A stretch of DNA of 64,000 nucleotides from Porphyridium purpureum (taxonomy: Eukaryota; Rhodophyta; Bangiophyceae; Porphyridiales; Porphyridiaceae), in contig VRMN01000001.1 of assembly GCA_008690995.1 (NCBI GenBank), positions 3,658,001 through 3,722,000 of the forward strand, given 5' to 3'. Position numbers and translations under genes: made by a program. How positions within the stretch are numbered: the first letter of the stretch is position 1; every line of letters starts with the position of its first letter. This document shows, in pieces, positions 38,882-48,200 of the stretch. The notes under the pieces were generated by a model that worked only from the letters and a program-made list of their open reading frames with translations, made no database searches and was not told the origin of the DNA.

Positions 38882-39615
38882 CTGTGTCAGTGGAACAGAA
38901 AGCGATCACAGTGTGAGTTTCTGGAATCTTGTTCTCCGCGAAATACGTGAGATCGGGCACGATGCGTCATCGCAGCGCCGGACGATCAGTGCTTCAAACC
39001 CAATCCCCGACGCGTCGCGGCACGATCGGGAGTCACTAAATTCATTCACAACAGCGCTATCGTCCGTGCTTCGATCGTATGGACCTCTCTCTTCAGTTCT
39101 GCCGAGCGGCAGCGCGCTGCCTCTCCGCAGCGCAGGCGCATCCTCGCCCTCACCCCGCGTGCCTCCAGAGCTCCCCGTCGTGAGTACAGTAAATAAAATC
39201 GTGGTACAGCGAGCGCCCCTTTTTGTCCCTTTGAGCAATCACTGTACCTATCCCGCTGGCTGTGGGTACAGTGCGCGGTGGGATGCCGTCAGCCGGCGGT
39301 GGGCGCGCGACGTGCGTGCGTGCGCGTGTAGGGCAGAGAAAGAGAGAAGCACGAGGTGGGCGAGGGGGAGGGAGAAGAGGAAGGAGGGTGGGGAGGGGGG
39401 AGGACTGGAAAGAGGGATACGGAGGTGTGTGTCTGGAGCTGCGGCCAGAGGCGATCTTTCAGGCAGTGCGGGTGTGGCTCGTGCACGGCGCGCGCGCGCA
39501 GAGAAAAACGGCTCCACGTGGGTGGCGCGAACGCGGCTCGACCCAGCGCTTGCGTGATTCGAGGCGTGTGGACAACGGTGGGCGAAGGGTCGGCGTTGCT
39601 GCTGCGGCGTGAAAC
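38882..39615 (+). promoter_or_regulatory. eIF4G promoter region: four GTAC elements and a GA tract
   Basis: GTACAG at 39185-39190 and 39205-39210, CTGTAC at 39243-39248 and GTACAG at 39267-39272, then a purine-rich tract at about 39331-39418, all on the coding strand before the ATG at 39616. This is the clearest example of the shared layout. No gene inside. Confidence 0.5.
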
Positions 39616-42408
39616 ATGGCGCGGTGCAGGTATGACGTGGAAGAGGCCTATGCAAAGGCAGAGCTCGGGAATGAGCTTGCGAGCCTCGAGGAGCCAGATG
39701 TGTGGTTTGAGGAGTTTGTGAAGATGATCAAAGGCATGGGCCTGTTTGTTGGCGACCGCGTCGAAGTGGCGGCGTCAGGGCGTGGCGGCCAGGGCAGCGG
39801 AGCTCACGCGCGCGGGATGGACCGCGGCGACATCGGCGCGTTTGCCAGAGGTGCGATTCCCGGCGGCTCCAAGCAGTCGTTCCAGACACACACTGCTGCG
39901 GGCTCGGCGCAGCAGAGCGGGAACATGCTGGACAACGCCCGGAAAATGGCGCCGATAAGCTACATGAGTGGCGCGGGAGGGGCTGTGGACCCATTCGATT
40001 TGAACAGCGCGCGGCGTCGAAACCCGCCGCTCCCCAAGACATTTTCGGCGGGCGACGGCGGCACGCACACGCCGCGTGCGGGTAAAGGCAGCCAGCGCTT
40101 CGAGACGCGCGGTTCGGGTATTGTGCGCAGCACGCAGTATGACCTGGCTCCTGTGGCCCCTCTCGTCGCGTCGGAGAACGCGTGGAAGCCGACGAGCGTC
40201 GGGGGGCACACGATCACACTGGATGAGATCAGTGCGAAAATCCGCGAGGCTAGGCTGATCCTGAACAAGCTGACCGTGGAAAAGTTTGACACGTTGTACG
40301 AGCAAATTAAGGCGATTGACGTGCATAACAAGGAGGTGCTCAAAGGTATTGTGTCCGAGGTGTTTGAGAAGGCCCTCATGCAGCCCACCTTTTCGAAAAT
40401 GTATGCGGAGCTATGCAAGCGGCTGTCGGATGAAGTGAAGGACGAATTTGAAGGCGAGACGCAGGTGGTGACGCTGAAGGACGGAAGCACGGAGGTGCAG
40501 GTCAAGCCAGTCAACTTCCGCAGCATTTTGCTCAAATCCTGCCAGAGCGAATTCCAGCGCAGCGCACTGAGTGATAGTGTGGAAAACACGCGTCTTCAGA
40601 TGATCCAGGCAAAGGCAGCGGCCGCAGCGGCGCAGGCCAAGGAGGGCGCGACGGACCAGGAAACTGCTCCAACTATTTCAGAAAACGATGTATTGCTTGC
40701 GATGATGAGGGAGAAGCGCCGCATGTTAGGCAATGTACGCTTCATCGGCGAGCTATTTGTGAAAGACCTTATCAAGGAGCAAATTATCCGGGACCATTGC
40801 ATAGGCCCACTCATGCAAAAAATTGAGAAAAAGGCGAGCAACGGCGCGTCAGAGGCGGATGAGGAAGACATTGAAGCGCTCTGCAAGCTGCTGAGCACCG
40901 TGGGCAAAAAGATGGATGACAAGGCCAGAACCAAGAAGGCCAAGTACTCGCTCGAGGAGACGAACGAAATCTATACCAAGCTAACGCATGTCGCGCAAGA
41001 CAAGTCTTTGCCTTCTCGAGCACGATTCATGATTCAGGACATGCTGGAGCTGCGCGAAAACAAGTGGGTGCCCCGCCGGCAAGAGAACGAAGCCAAGAAG
41101 ATTTCGGAGATCCACAAGGACATCGAAAAGAACGACCTCGCCAAGTCGCAAGCCCAAGCGGAGATTAACCGCATTGCGTCAATGCGCGGCGGGCGTGGAG
41201 GCGGCTCGGGCGGCGCCGGACGCGGAGGTGATTATCGTCGCGGTGGCCCGCCGGGTGGTTACACCAGCAGTGTGAAAGGTATGACGCAGCACATGTCTGG
41301 GGCGAATGCGGTGAGTGGCAGTACCGCCACGTCGCGCGTAGACTCAATGATGAACCGCGTGGACAGCGATCGAGTTTCAGAAATCAGCGCCGGCATGAGC
41401 GATGTCCGGCTAGGTCCGAGTCGACCAGGCGCCGGTGCTTTGGGCGGCCGGAGCGGTGCTGCCTGGCGAATGCAAGATCGGGGTGGTAAGCAGACGAAAG
41501 GTGCGGGCTTTTCATCCGCTGCGGCAGCCGGCAGTGGAGTCGGCGGAGCAACTGGCTTCGGTCTGTCTGGGTCGGGCGGCCACCCCGCGGGCGCTGGAGG
41601 TGCTAGTGGTGGTGGAGCAAGGGGTGGTGCGGATCTGTTGACCACAAACTCCTTCTCTGCGTTGGAAAATGACGATGACGCACCGGTCGTGTCGAGTGGC
41701 AATAATACCAAGAGCAGCCAAATAGAGACAACGGGAGCGGAACCCACGCTCGCTGCTGCGGATGGACGTGGTTTGCGCGTGGAGAAGGCGGAACTGCCAA
41801 AAGACAAGCTCAAGCGCCGCACAAAATCGATTGTGAGCGATTTCATTGCGACGGAGGACGTCGAGGATCTCAAGAACAGGGTGGAGGAGCTGCACGAAAA
41901 CAACTTTGCCGACTTTTTGGACAACGTACTGAATGAATCACTTGACGCGACTCCCGAGCAGCGCACGAAGATCGGACGACTGCTGGTCTTGTGCAATGAT
42001 GCGGGCGCTGGGGAGCTCACGCCAGGTCACTACATAAGTGCGTTCGAGCCATACTTGGAGGAACTAGATTCGAATGAGATTGACTTTTTAGGGATCACGC
42101 CTGTGCTTGGCGCGTATGTGGGCGCCTGCTATGGTGCTCGCTGCTTTGGCATAGCTGATGAGCTTGCGGTGGACTGGATCGCGCCTTGCCTGGAACAAGT
42201 GAACAACAAGGGCCTTGTGGCGACGTTCATTGTTTGTGCATTGGCCGCGCTTCGCGACTCTGGTGCAAGCGTCGACGAATGCCGCCCGTTGTACAAGCAA
42301 ATCGGTGTCGACGTCCTGCAATTAACGGCCGAGCTGAAAGACAAGGAGAAGGAGAAGCTCAACAAACTCATTCAGGAGAAGAATGCTGAGCCGCTGCTCG
42401 CCAAGTAA
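39616..42408 (+). CDS. Translation initiation factor eIF4G (eIFiso4G-like)
   Basis: Scaffold that joins eIF4E, eIF4A and eIF3 on capped mRNA. The 930 residues contain a MIF4G domain at about 200-480 (LDEISAKIREARLILNKLT, FDTLYEQIKAIDVHNKEVL, FEKALMQPTFSKMYAELCKR, RFIGELFVKDLI), a Gly/Arg/Ser-rich linker with RGG repeats, and an MA3 domain at about 730-880 (LKRRTKSIVSDFIATEDVED ... ALAALRDSGASVDECRPLY). N-terminal Tyr12-to-Leu17 resembles the eIF4E-binding YxxxxL motif but lacks the following large hydrophobic residue, so eIF4E binding here is unproven. Length is shorter than animal eIF4G, in the eIFiso4G range. Confidence 0.93.
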   Translation: MARCRYDVEEAYAKAELGNELASLEEPDVWFEEFVKMIKGMGLFVGDRVEVAASGRGGQGSGAHARGMDRGDIGAFARGAIPGGSKQSFQTHTAAGSAQQSGNMLDNARKMAPISYMSGAGGAVDPFDLNSARRRNPPLPKTFSAGDGGTHTPRAGKGSQRFETRGSGIVRSTQYDLAPVAPLVASENAWKPTSVGGHTITLDEISAKIREARLILNKLTVEKFDTLYEQIKAIDVHNKEVLKGIVSEVFEKALMQPTFSKMYAELCKRLSDEVKDEFEGETQVVTLKDGSTEVQVKPVNFRSILLKSCQSEFQRSALSDSVENTRLQMIQAKAAAAAAQAKEGATDQETAPTISENDVLLAMMREKRRMLGNVRFIGELFVKDLIKEQIIRDHCIGPLMQKIEKKASNGASEADEEDIEALCKLLSTVGKKMDDKARTKKAKYSLEETNEIYTKLTHVAQDKSLPSRARFMIQDMLELRENKWVPRRQENEAKKISEIHKDIEKNDLAKSQAQAEINRIASMRGGRGGGSGGAGRGGDYRRGGPPGGYTSSVKGMTQHMSGANAVSGSTATSRVDSMMNRVDSDRVSEISAGMSDVRLGPSRPGAGALGGRSGAAWRMQDRGGKQTKGAGFSSAAAAGSGVGGATGFGLSGSGGHPAGAGGASGGGARGGADLLTTNSFSALENDDDAPVVSSGNNTKSSQIETTGAEPTLAAADGRGLRVEKAELPKDKLKRRTKSIVSDFIATEDVEDLKNRVEELHENNFADFLDNVLNESLDATPEQRTKIGRLLVLCNDAGAGELTPGHYISAFEPYLEELDSNEIDFLGITPVLGAYVGACYGARCFGIADELAVDWIAPCLEQVNNKGLVATFIVCALAALRDSGASVDECRPLYKQIGVDVLQLTAELKDKEKEKLNKLIQEKNAEPLLAK

Positions 42409-42599
42409 GTAGCTTGATGTAGTAAATCTCAAGAAAGCGTGTCAAAGGTATCCATCAGACTCGGCGGCGGGAGCCAGGACCTGCTTTTTCGAGGCCTCTG
42501 CCCCTGCGATCTGTAGAGGCTCGACACAGCGCGAGTCCGCTCGCCGCGTCACTCACTGTGAAATAATGCCCAATTCCAACGGTTGGAACATCTGAGTGG

Positions 42600-43023
42600 A
42601 TGGACTCGCGACCGCGCCTGAATGATCGTGACGTGGTGCATATGCCCAGGGGTGGGGGTGGTGGTCGGTTTGCAAGCACAAGCGAGACGGAGTAGGACTC
42701 GCGCTTGCCATCGGCGCGCACCCGCCGCACCCCGCATTCTATGTTTCACTGGCGCAGCCGCAGCCGCTTCGTCGTCGGATGAGTCAGAGGCGGAACACAG
42801 ACCCCGTGCACAAGTGTGCCAGCGCTGCAAGCGACAGTATCTTGTCACAGAGAACCACGCGCGCGCATGCGTGTATCACGCATCGCACTGGACAGGCGCA
42901 GAAAACAGCAAACATTTTGGTTCCCGCGGGCAGCAGGGCGTGTCCTACTTCTGGGACTGTTGTGGGAGCACCGATCCGAACTCGGCAGGTTGTGCGCGCA
43001 CTCCGCATCTCGCATATGACTGA
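42600..43023 (+). CDS. Small zinc-binding (CHORD-like) protein, probably one intron
   Basis: The C-terminal part reads CQRCKRQYLVTENHARAC, YHASHWTG, then FWDCCGSTDPNSAGC, TPHL: a Cys/His pattern (CxxC ... C-x-x-H ... W-D-C-C-G ... C ... H) resembling CHORD-type zinc modules, with no assigned function. An uninterrupted frame from 42622 (133 residues) is open but its N-terminus is Arg-rich. A spliced start at 42600 (MDSRPRLNDRDVVHMPR) is attractive: either exon 1 ends at 42691 before GTAGGA with exon 2 at 42801 after ACACAG, or exon 1 ends within the GGGG stretch and joins the AAAASSSDESEAE segment. I cannot choose between them. Coordinates cover the gene, intron included. Confidence 0.6.
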
Positions 43024-43060
43024 CCGGGTGGAGTGGCGGATCCTCTAAACGAGCTGCATC

Positions 43061-45076
43061 ATGGATAACACCAAAACGGCGGCGAAAGGCTTAGATGAAG
43101 GCACGTATGCGTTTGAGCGCGCTCTCATTATTCTCCAATCGCCGATGGCGTGGCATAGCGTCGCCTCTCTGAAAACGGCCATGCAGCTGCTATCTTCCTT
43201 TTTGCAGTCGGATGCAGTGGCAGCTTTGCGCATGAATTTCACTCTCATCGCGATGAATCACAACAGCAGTGCAACCTCGACCGATACAGCCGATGTGGCC
43301 CCGAATGAGCGAAGGATGGCAAAGTGCGGTCAAGAGGTGAACCCATCTCTTGACGCAGTCGCGTCATCTGCTTCTTTGTCATTGAAGGTTTTGAGTGGTG
43401 ATGATGGTGGGGGTGGCGGTGGGGGTGGTGGGGGCGGCGGCGGCGGCGGCGGCGGCAATAGCGGCAACAGCGGCAATAGCGGCAACAGCGGCAACAGCGG
43501 CAACAGCGGCAACAGCGGCAATAGCGGCAACAGCGGCAATAGCGGCAACAGCGGCAGTAGCGGCAATAGCAAAAACAAAAGTACCAGCAGCAGGAAGCAC
43601 CATGCAGCCAGTCGACGCAAGGAAGCGGTCTTGGCATGTATTTTGTATCACGTCCTCATTGTGTACCAGGAAACCGCGGCATCTGATATGATCATGAGCA
43701 CGCGTGCACTCAAAGCGGCAGTGCACACTTTGCACACATATACACATGAACTGCGGAACGACTTGGATTCTGCTTCTGCTCCTACTTCTGCTGCAGAGAT
43801 AGTTCCGTCTATGGCTTCGCCAGATTCGGCAAGGGAGCGTTGTTCAAGCGTTGGGCCAAGCGCACGTGGGAAAGCTCCTGCTACAGCACGGGCGCTCGAC
43901 CTTGCGATCCAGCTGGTGCTCGTCGCCCATGAGGTCGTGAACGTGCGGTTTAGTGCAGTGCTTACTAAAAGTCCCAGTGTGGAGGTGTTTTGCGGCCCGA
44001 AAACGTGCGAGGCGTGCTCAGAGGCATTGCGCCTGAACCAGCGCCTGGTGCCACGTGATAGCAATGCGACAGACCAGCGCCAAAAGGGTCGCGCGGACGC
44101 CAGCGCTGTGTGCTCATCCTTCAAAAGTGGGGATACGGTTGGGCGCGGGGGCATTTCATTTTCGAGCGAGCCTAGCCTGATTCGATTTGCTGACGATTTG
44201 GAGGCCAAGTTGGGCAACGAGACCATTGTCAGCATCATGCTCGTTCCTCTAGACCCGCTCGTGCTCGAGCTGAAAGGCTGGAACAGTGAACATGTTGGAA
44301 GCACGCCGTCTGGACCCGCAAAACAGCCGAAATTCTGCCGCGAGGGATTCTGCGTGAGATCTCTGGGGGATGGACAAGGTCGCTTCCTGGATGCTTTGAC
44401 AAACGGTGGGGAGTTTCCGGAGAGGGTTGATGATGCATGGGCGGGGCTAGGACCACGATGCTGCCGGCTTTCTGGTGCGCCACGGGCATCCGGACTGGGT
44501 TCATGGAGTGCGGTGCTGGTCTACCCAAGCAGCAATGCACTAGAGCTTCGCGACGCGCACTGGCCGGCTGTGGTATCTACATTTCATCGCGTGGCCGCGG
44601 AATCAGACGCCACCTGCTGGACGTCGAAACAACTGTGGATCGACGTCGATTCCACGCTGGGCGCTGTGTACTATTTCGCATCCGTCGCTCCATCACTAGG
44701 CATTCTCGTCACCCGGCCCCTGTTAGGGACTCCACAGCACGCGACGCAGTCGCTGCATCAGTCGCGCAGTACGCGTCACGTGCGCGGGAATGCGCATGGC
44801 GCAAGGTCCCCTGCGAAGCGTCGTTATGCTGTGACACATCTGAACCATATCCTTGGCCCGCAATTTGCCTCTGAGTGTGGGCCGATTCGTGAGTTTGTCG
44901 GAAAGGTGCACGACTCGATGTGCGCAGAGCGATCCGTATCAGCTTTGCACGAGTGGTTAAGTGTGGATCCCGCGCGGGACACCGCTAGTGGCACATCTAA
45001 AAACAGGTCCCGCAAAACGGTGGCTGGCGGTATGGGAAGCAGGGGCAGCTCACGGCGAAGCTTTCCAAGTCTCTAG
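43061..45076 (+). CDS. KICSTOR subunit KICS2 (C12orf66)-like protein, tentative
   Basis: 671 residues. N-terminal helices (YAFERALIILQSP) precede a poly-Gly run and (NSG)n repeats at about residues 115-170, a low-complexity interruption. The C-terminal part resembles human KICS2 from memory in order and spacing: RFADDLEAKLGNETIVSIML; SAVLVYPSSNALELRDAHWP followed by AVVSTF; LWIDVDSTLGAVYYFAS with PSLGILV; and GPIREFVGKVHDSM at the end. KICS2 is part of the lysosomal KICSTOR complex that recruits GATOR1 to restrain TORC1. The match is by pattern only. The 45076 end is tail-to-tail with TAF2. Confidence 0.55.
   Translation: MDNTKTAAKGLDEGTYAFERALIILQSPMAWHSVASLKTAMQLLSSFLQSDAVAALRMNFTLIAMNHNSSATSTDTADVAPNERRMAKCGQEVNPSLDAVASSASLSLKVLSGDDGGGGGGGGGGGGGGGGGNSGNSGNSGNSGNSGNSGNSGNSGNSGNSGNSGSSGNSKNKSTSSRKHHAASRRKEAVLACILYHVLIVYQETAASDMIMSTRALKAAVHTLHTYTHELRNDLDSASAPTSAAEIVPSMASPDSARERCSSVGPSARGKAPATARALDLAIQLVLVAHEVVNVRFSAVLTKSPSVEVFCGPKTCEACSEALRLNQRLVPRDSNATDQRQKGRADASAVCSSFKSGDTVGRGGISFSSEPSLIRFADDLEAKLGNETIVSIMLVPLDPLVLELKGWNSEHVGSTPSGPAKQPKFCREGFCVRSLGDGQGRFLDALTNGGEFPERVDDAWAGLGPRCCRLSGAPRASGLGSWSAVLVYPSSNALELRDAHWPAVVSTFHRVAAESDATCWTSKQLWIDVDSTLGAVYYFASVAPSLGILVTRPLLGTPQHATQSLHQSRSTRHVRGNAHGARSPAKRRYAVTHLNHILGPQFASECGPIREFVGKVHDSMCAERSVSALHEWLSVDPARDTASGTSKNRSRKTVAGGMGSRGSSRRSFPSL
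43407..43570 (+). repeat. Coding poly-Gly and (NSG)n repeat, 9-bp GGCAACAGC unit
   Basis: GGN codons give a run of about 17 Gly, followed by about a dozen tandem 9-bp units GGCAACAGC/GGCAATAGC encoding Gly-Asn-Ser, lying within the KICS2-like gene. The unit alternates AAC and AAT, consistent with recent slippage-driven expansion. Confidence 0.9.
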
Positions 45077-45249
45077 TGCCCACGATATCAATATTGCAAC
45101 GCGGTGTGCGAACCAATGAGTGAGCAAGAACCGAGGGGGGGAAAAGCAAGAAGAGAAAACGTCAGAGAAAGATACAATAGCTCCTAATCGATCTGCACGG
45201 CACAGCAAGGTATATTATGAAAATGCAGCAATCCCAGTTCTTCATCGTG

Positions 45250-48200
45250 CTACTCGGGAGGCTTGGGCTTGCCAAAGCTGATCTTCACTTTCAGAGACGA
45301 AGAGGCTCCAGGAATTGCAGAGGCAACTTCCGCATCATTCGACGCAGGTGGATGAACGCCGTGCACCATCACGTCAGGAACAAATAAAGGATGGTACGCC
45401 CACGCCTTACGGAGCAAGCCCTCGTCTTCACGATCCAACACAAGCGCCTGGTGCGTTTCATTGCATTCGGCTGGCAATTCAATGTGCGAGGGCTTGCGCA
45501 ACGCCTTGCGCTTTCTGCGCAACTTTGCCTCGGGCGGCCCGGAATCGCCAACAATCTGGCTCTGGCTCGGAATACCAACAGCCAATCCTATCTCCGCCGC
45601 ATCAGCGAGGCCAGCGGAAGGAGGCACTGGCGTCGAAAGCTGGCCGGGAGCGCCTTCTCTGGCACGTTTCTTCTTCCCACTGCGTTTCTGGGCTGCTAGC
45701 GGAACTTCATCACCATCCGCACTAGCAGCAGCGGTCAAAGCATCGCCATCAACCGCCGGCAAGCCACCAGCTACAGATTCAAAGGACGCTGACGGATTTG
45801 CATTATTTTGATCTCCGACGCCTGCACCCAGCAAGGGTGCTCGAATCCTGATTTTAGTACCGTCGGCCAACTTGCGCTCGTGCGCCGCGTTGCTCACACC
45901 GTACCGATTCGAGAGCCCGGCACGCTGTTTGTCGTACTCTGCATCAGTGAGCATGCACGCGGGCACACTGCTGCCGTACAGAATCGCCACGAGGTCTGAG
46001 CTTAGTGCGCGAATCTCCGGATCTGGCTCTGTACATGCTAGAATCAGCAGATGGCGACAGATCAACTGGGCCGTAGGGTGGAAACTTTGCAACGCGCGCC
46101 GAAGTTCCGATGCTGCTCGCACACCTCGAGTGCTCCATGAGCGAAGCACTGCGCGGCGTACTCGGTGCTGTTGCAGAGGAAGTGGCAATGTCAACGCTTC
46201 CTGAGAGTGCTGGTACGGCAGCTCGGCCCCACGCTCACCCATTCGCAGCATCCATCGCAACAGACCAAGTGAGGTTGGGAACACGTCTAGCAAGGCTCGC
46301 ATCGCTGCCTTTCGGGTCCGAAGTGCGTGATTCGAACCACAGTGCAATCCTAAAAGTTGCGTTAACCACGTTCGCGCAGCAGCAGCCTCAGCGCGACCAC
46401 GTGCCTCGTCTCCGGCGTTGTTCATAGTCATGGAACGGTACAATAAGCCAACATCGTCTGCGTCATCGCAAAAGAGCGCAAACCTGCTCTGATGCAATGA
46501 CGAAAGAGGCGCGGGTAGATGCTCAATACTGCTCAAAGCAGTTGTACATCGAGTTGACAGCTTGGGCACTAAGCGATGCAAGCGCCCGAGACAAGAAAGT
46601 GCTGCAGCAACCAGCACGCCACGAAGCGAGCAGCGCGTACATTCGTGCAGACGAATGCAGTGAACGGCAAAGCGCATCGCATCAAGCGCGATGGGAGACG
46701 GAACAACTGCACGATTGAGCTCCATATAGGAAACAGTACTACATAACAAATCCGCAACATAGTGTTCATCGCTGAACGTGACGGTTTCAACAGATTCACC
46801 ATCGCCAACGCTTTCGTCATTATTGTTTGAAACAAGCAGCTGCAACAACACTTGCAGTGCATACATGGCGTAAAGATCATGTTTTCCGCTACCACCAGCA
46901 GACGGTCGATCTGCCTCAGAAAAGCGCACCGCGCCCAAAGATCGCACAAGAGCGCGCTTTACAAAGTACTCCGCATAGTCTTCACCAAAGCGGTTCAGCT
47001 TGGCGGCGCTCCTGCCAGCTTGCTCGCACGCCGCTCCCACTTTCACAGGGTCCTGCACAACCTCCATAATCCATTTGCGCAGATCTCGCCGCGCCGTTTC
47101 CTCACGCTGGCTCTTCTGTTCAGCTGCATCTTTATCGCCGCTAACCCCACCGACGCCAGTGCCGCCACTTTTATCCACAACCCCTCCACCAGCCGACACT
47201 TTCTTCGGTACAGCGCTGGTGGAGACGGCGGCGCCACCGTGAAATCCACCTGTCCCAGTGCCTTTCTTTGCCGGGTCTGCGGCGTTAGTCCCCGAGCCCT
47301 TCTTAGCGGCCGGTTTGCTGGACGCACCGCCTCCTGCACCAGCAGCGAATCGGACCTTCTTCGCGTTTGCCTTTGTGTCATCCACTGGTGTCAACGGAGC
47401 CGGTGCTTGTTCTGTCTTCATGTCTCCATTTATCCCAGCTCGGACGAGGTCTGTTTCCGGATTTTTTTGTTTCTTCTCTGCAGAAACGGGAGGAATCGTT
47501 CCACCGCCTGACTCAGACGCACCTGCACCATCGCCGGTTGATCCCTCTGCATTCGATGGAACACCCGCAACGGCGGCAGACAATGGCACGCCAATAGTTT
47601 TGTTCTTGTTCTGTACAGCCAGCCCGAGTCCAGTCCCTAGTGATGCGTGTCCTTGTGGACTCTTTCGCTTCGAGCCAGTGCCAGTGTCTTTCTCCTCCTC
47701 CAGCCCTTTCGGAGCCTTTGAAATACTACCAGGTAGAGCGCTGCCATTCGCCTCACGAAAGGGTAGGTGCATGTATTTGCTGCTCAAATAGAGCATTAAG
47801 AGTTGAGCACCCTTATACTCGTAATCCTCGTTGAGAGCCCTTCCTGAGAGAGCAAAGGCTGCAGCTTCGCGAACGCGGTAGTACAGCCGGGGATCCATAA
47901 TGCTCGCCAGCAGAGCACTACAGCCCTCCTTCGTCGCACGCGCGTCGCGTAGGGCCACGCACGCCTCAAATTGAGACACAACATCTCGCTCTGCGTGCAA
48001 CTGCGCTAGCCATGCCGGCTGAGGCTGCCGCACGACTGTCATACCGGGCCATTCCAGATCTGGGTCTATTCTCACATACCGCACGGTCGCATGAGATGCA
48101 TGGCTTGATGCGGAAGCTGCCTTGATTGTCGCTCCCTGCACAGAAGGATCACTTTTCCCATCAAGCCCGTCTCCAGACCCGCCGGCTCCTTGTGAAGTGG

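Noticed and set aside
46325-46345. GATTCGAACC-like sequence suggestive of a tRNA T-arm
   Set aside because: It lies inside the TAF2 coding sequence and has no matching acceptor, D- or anticodon-arm around it.
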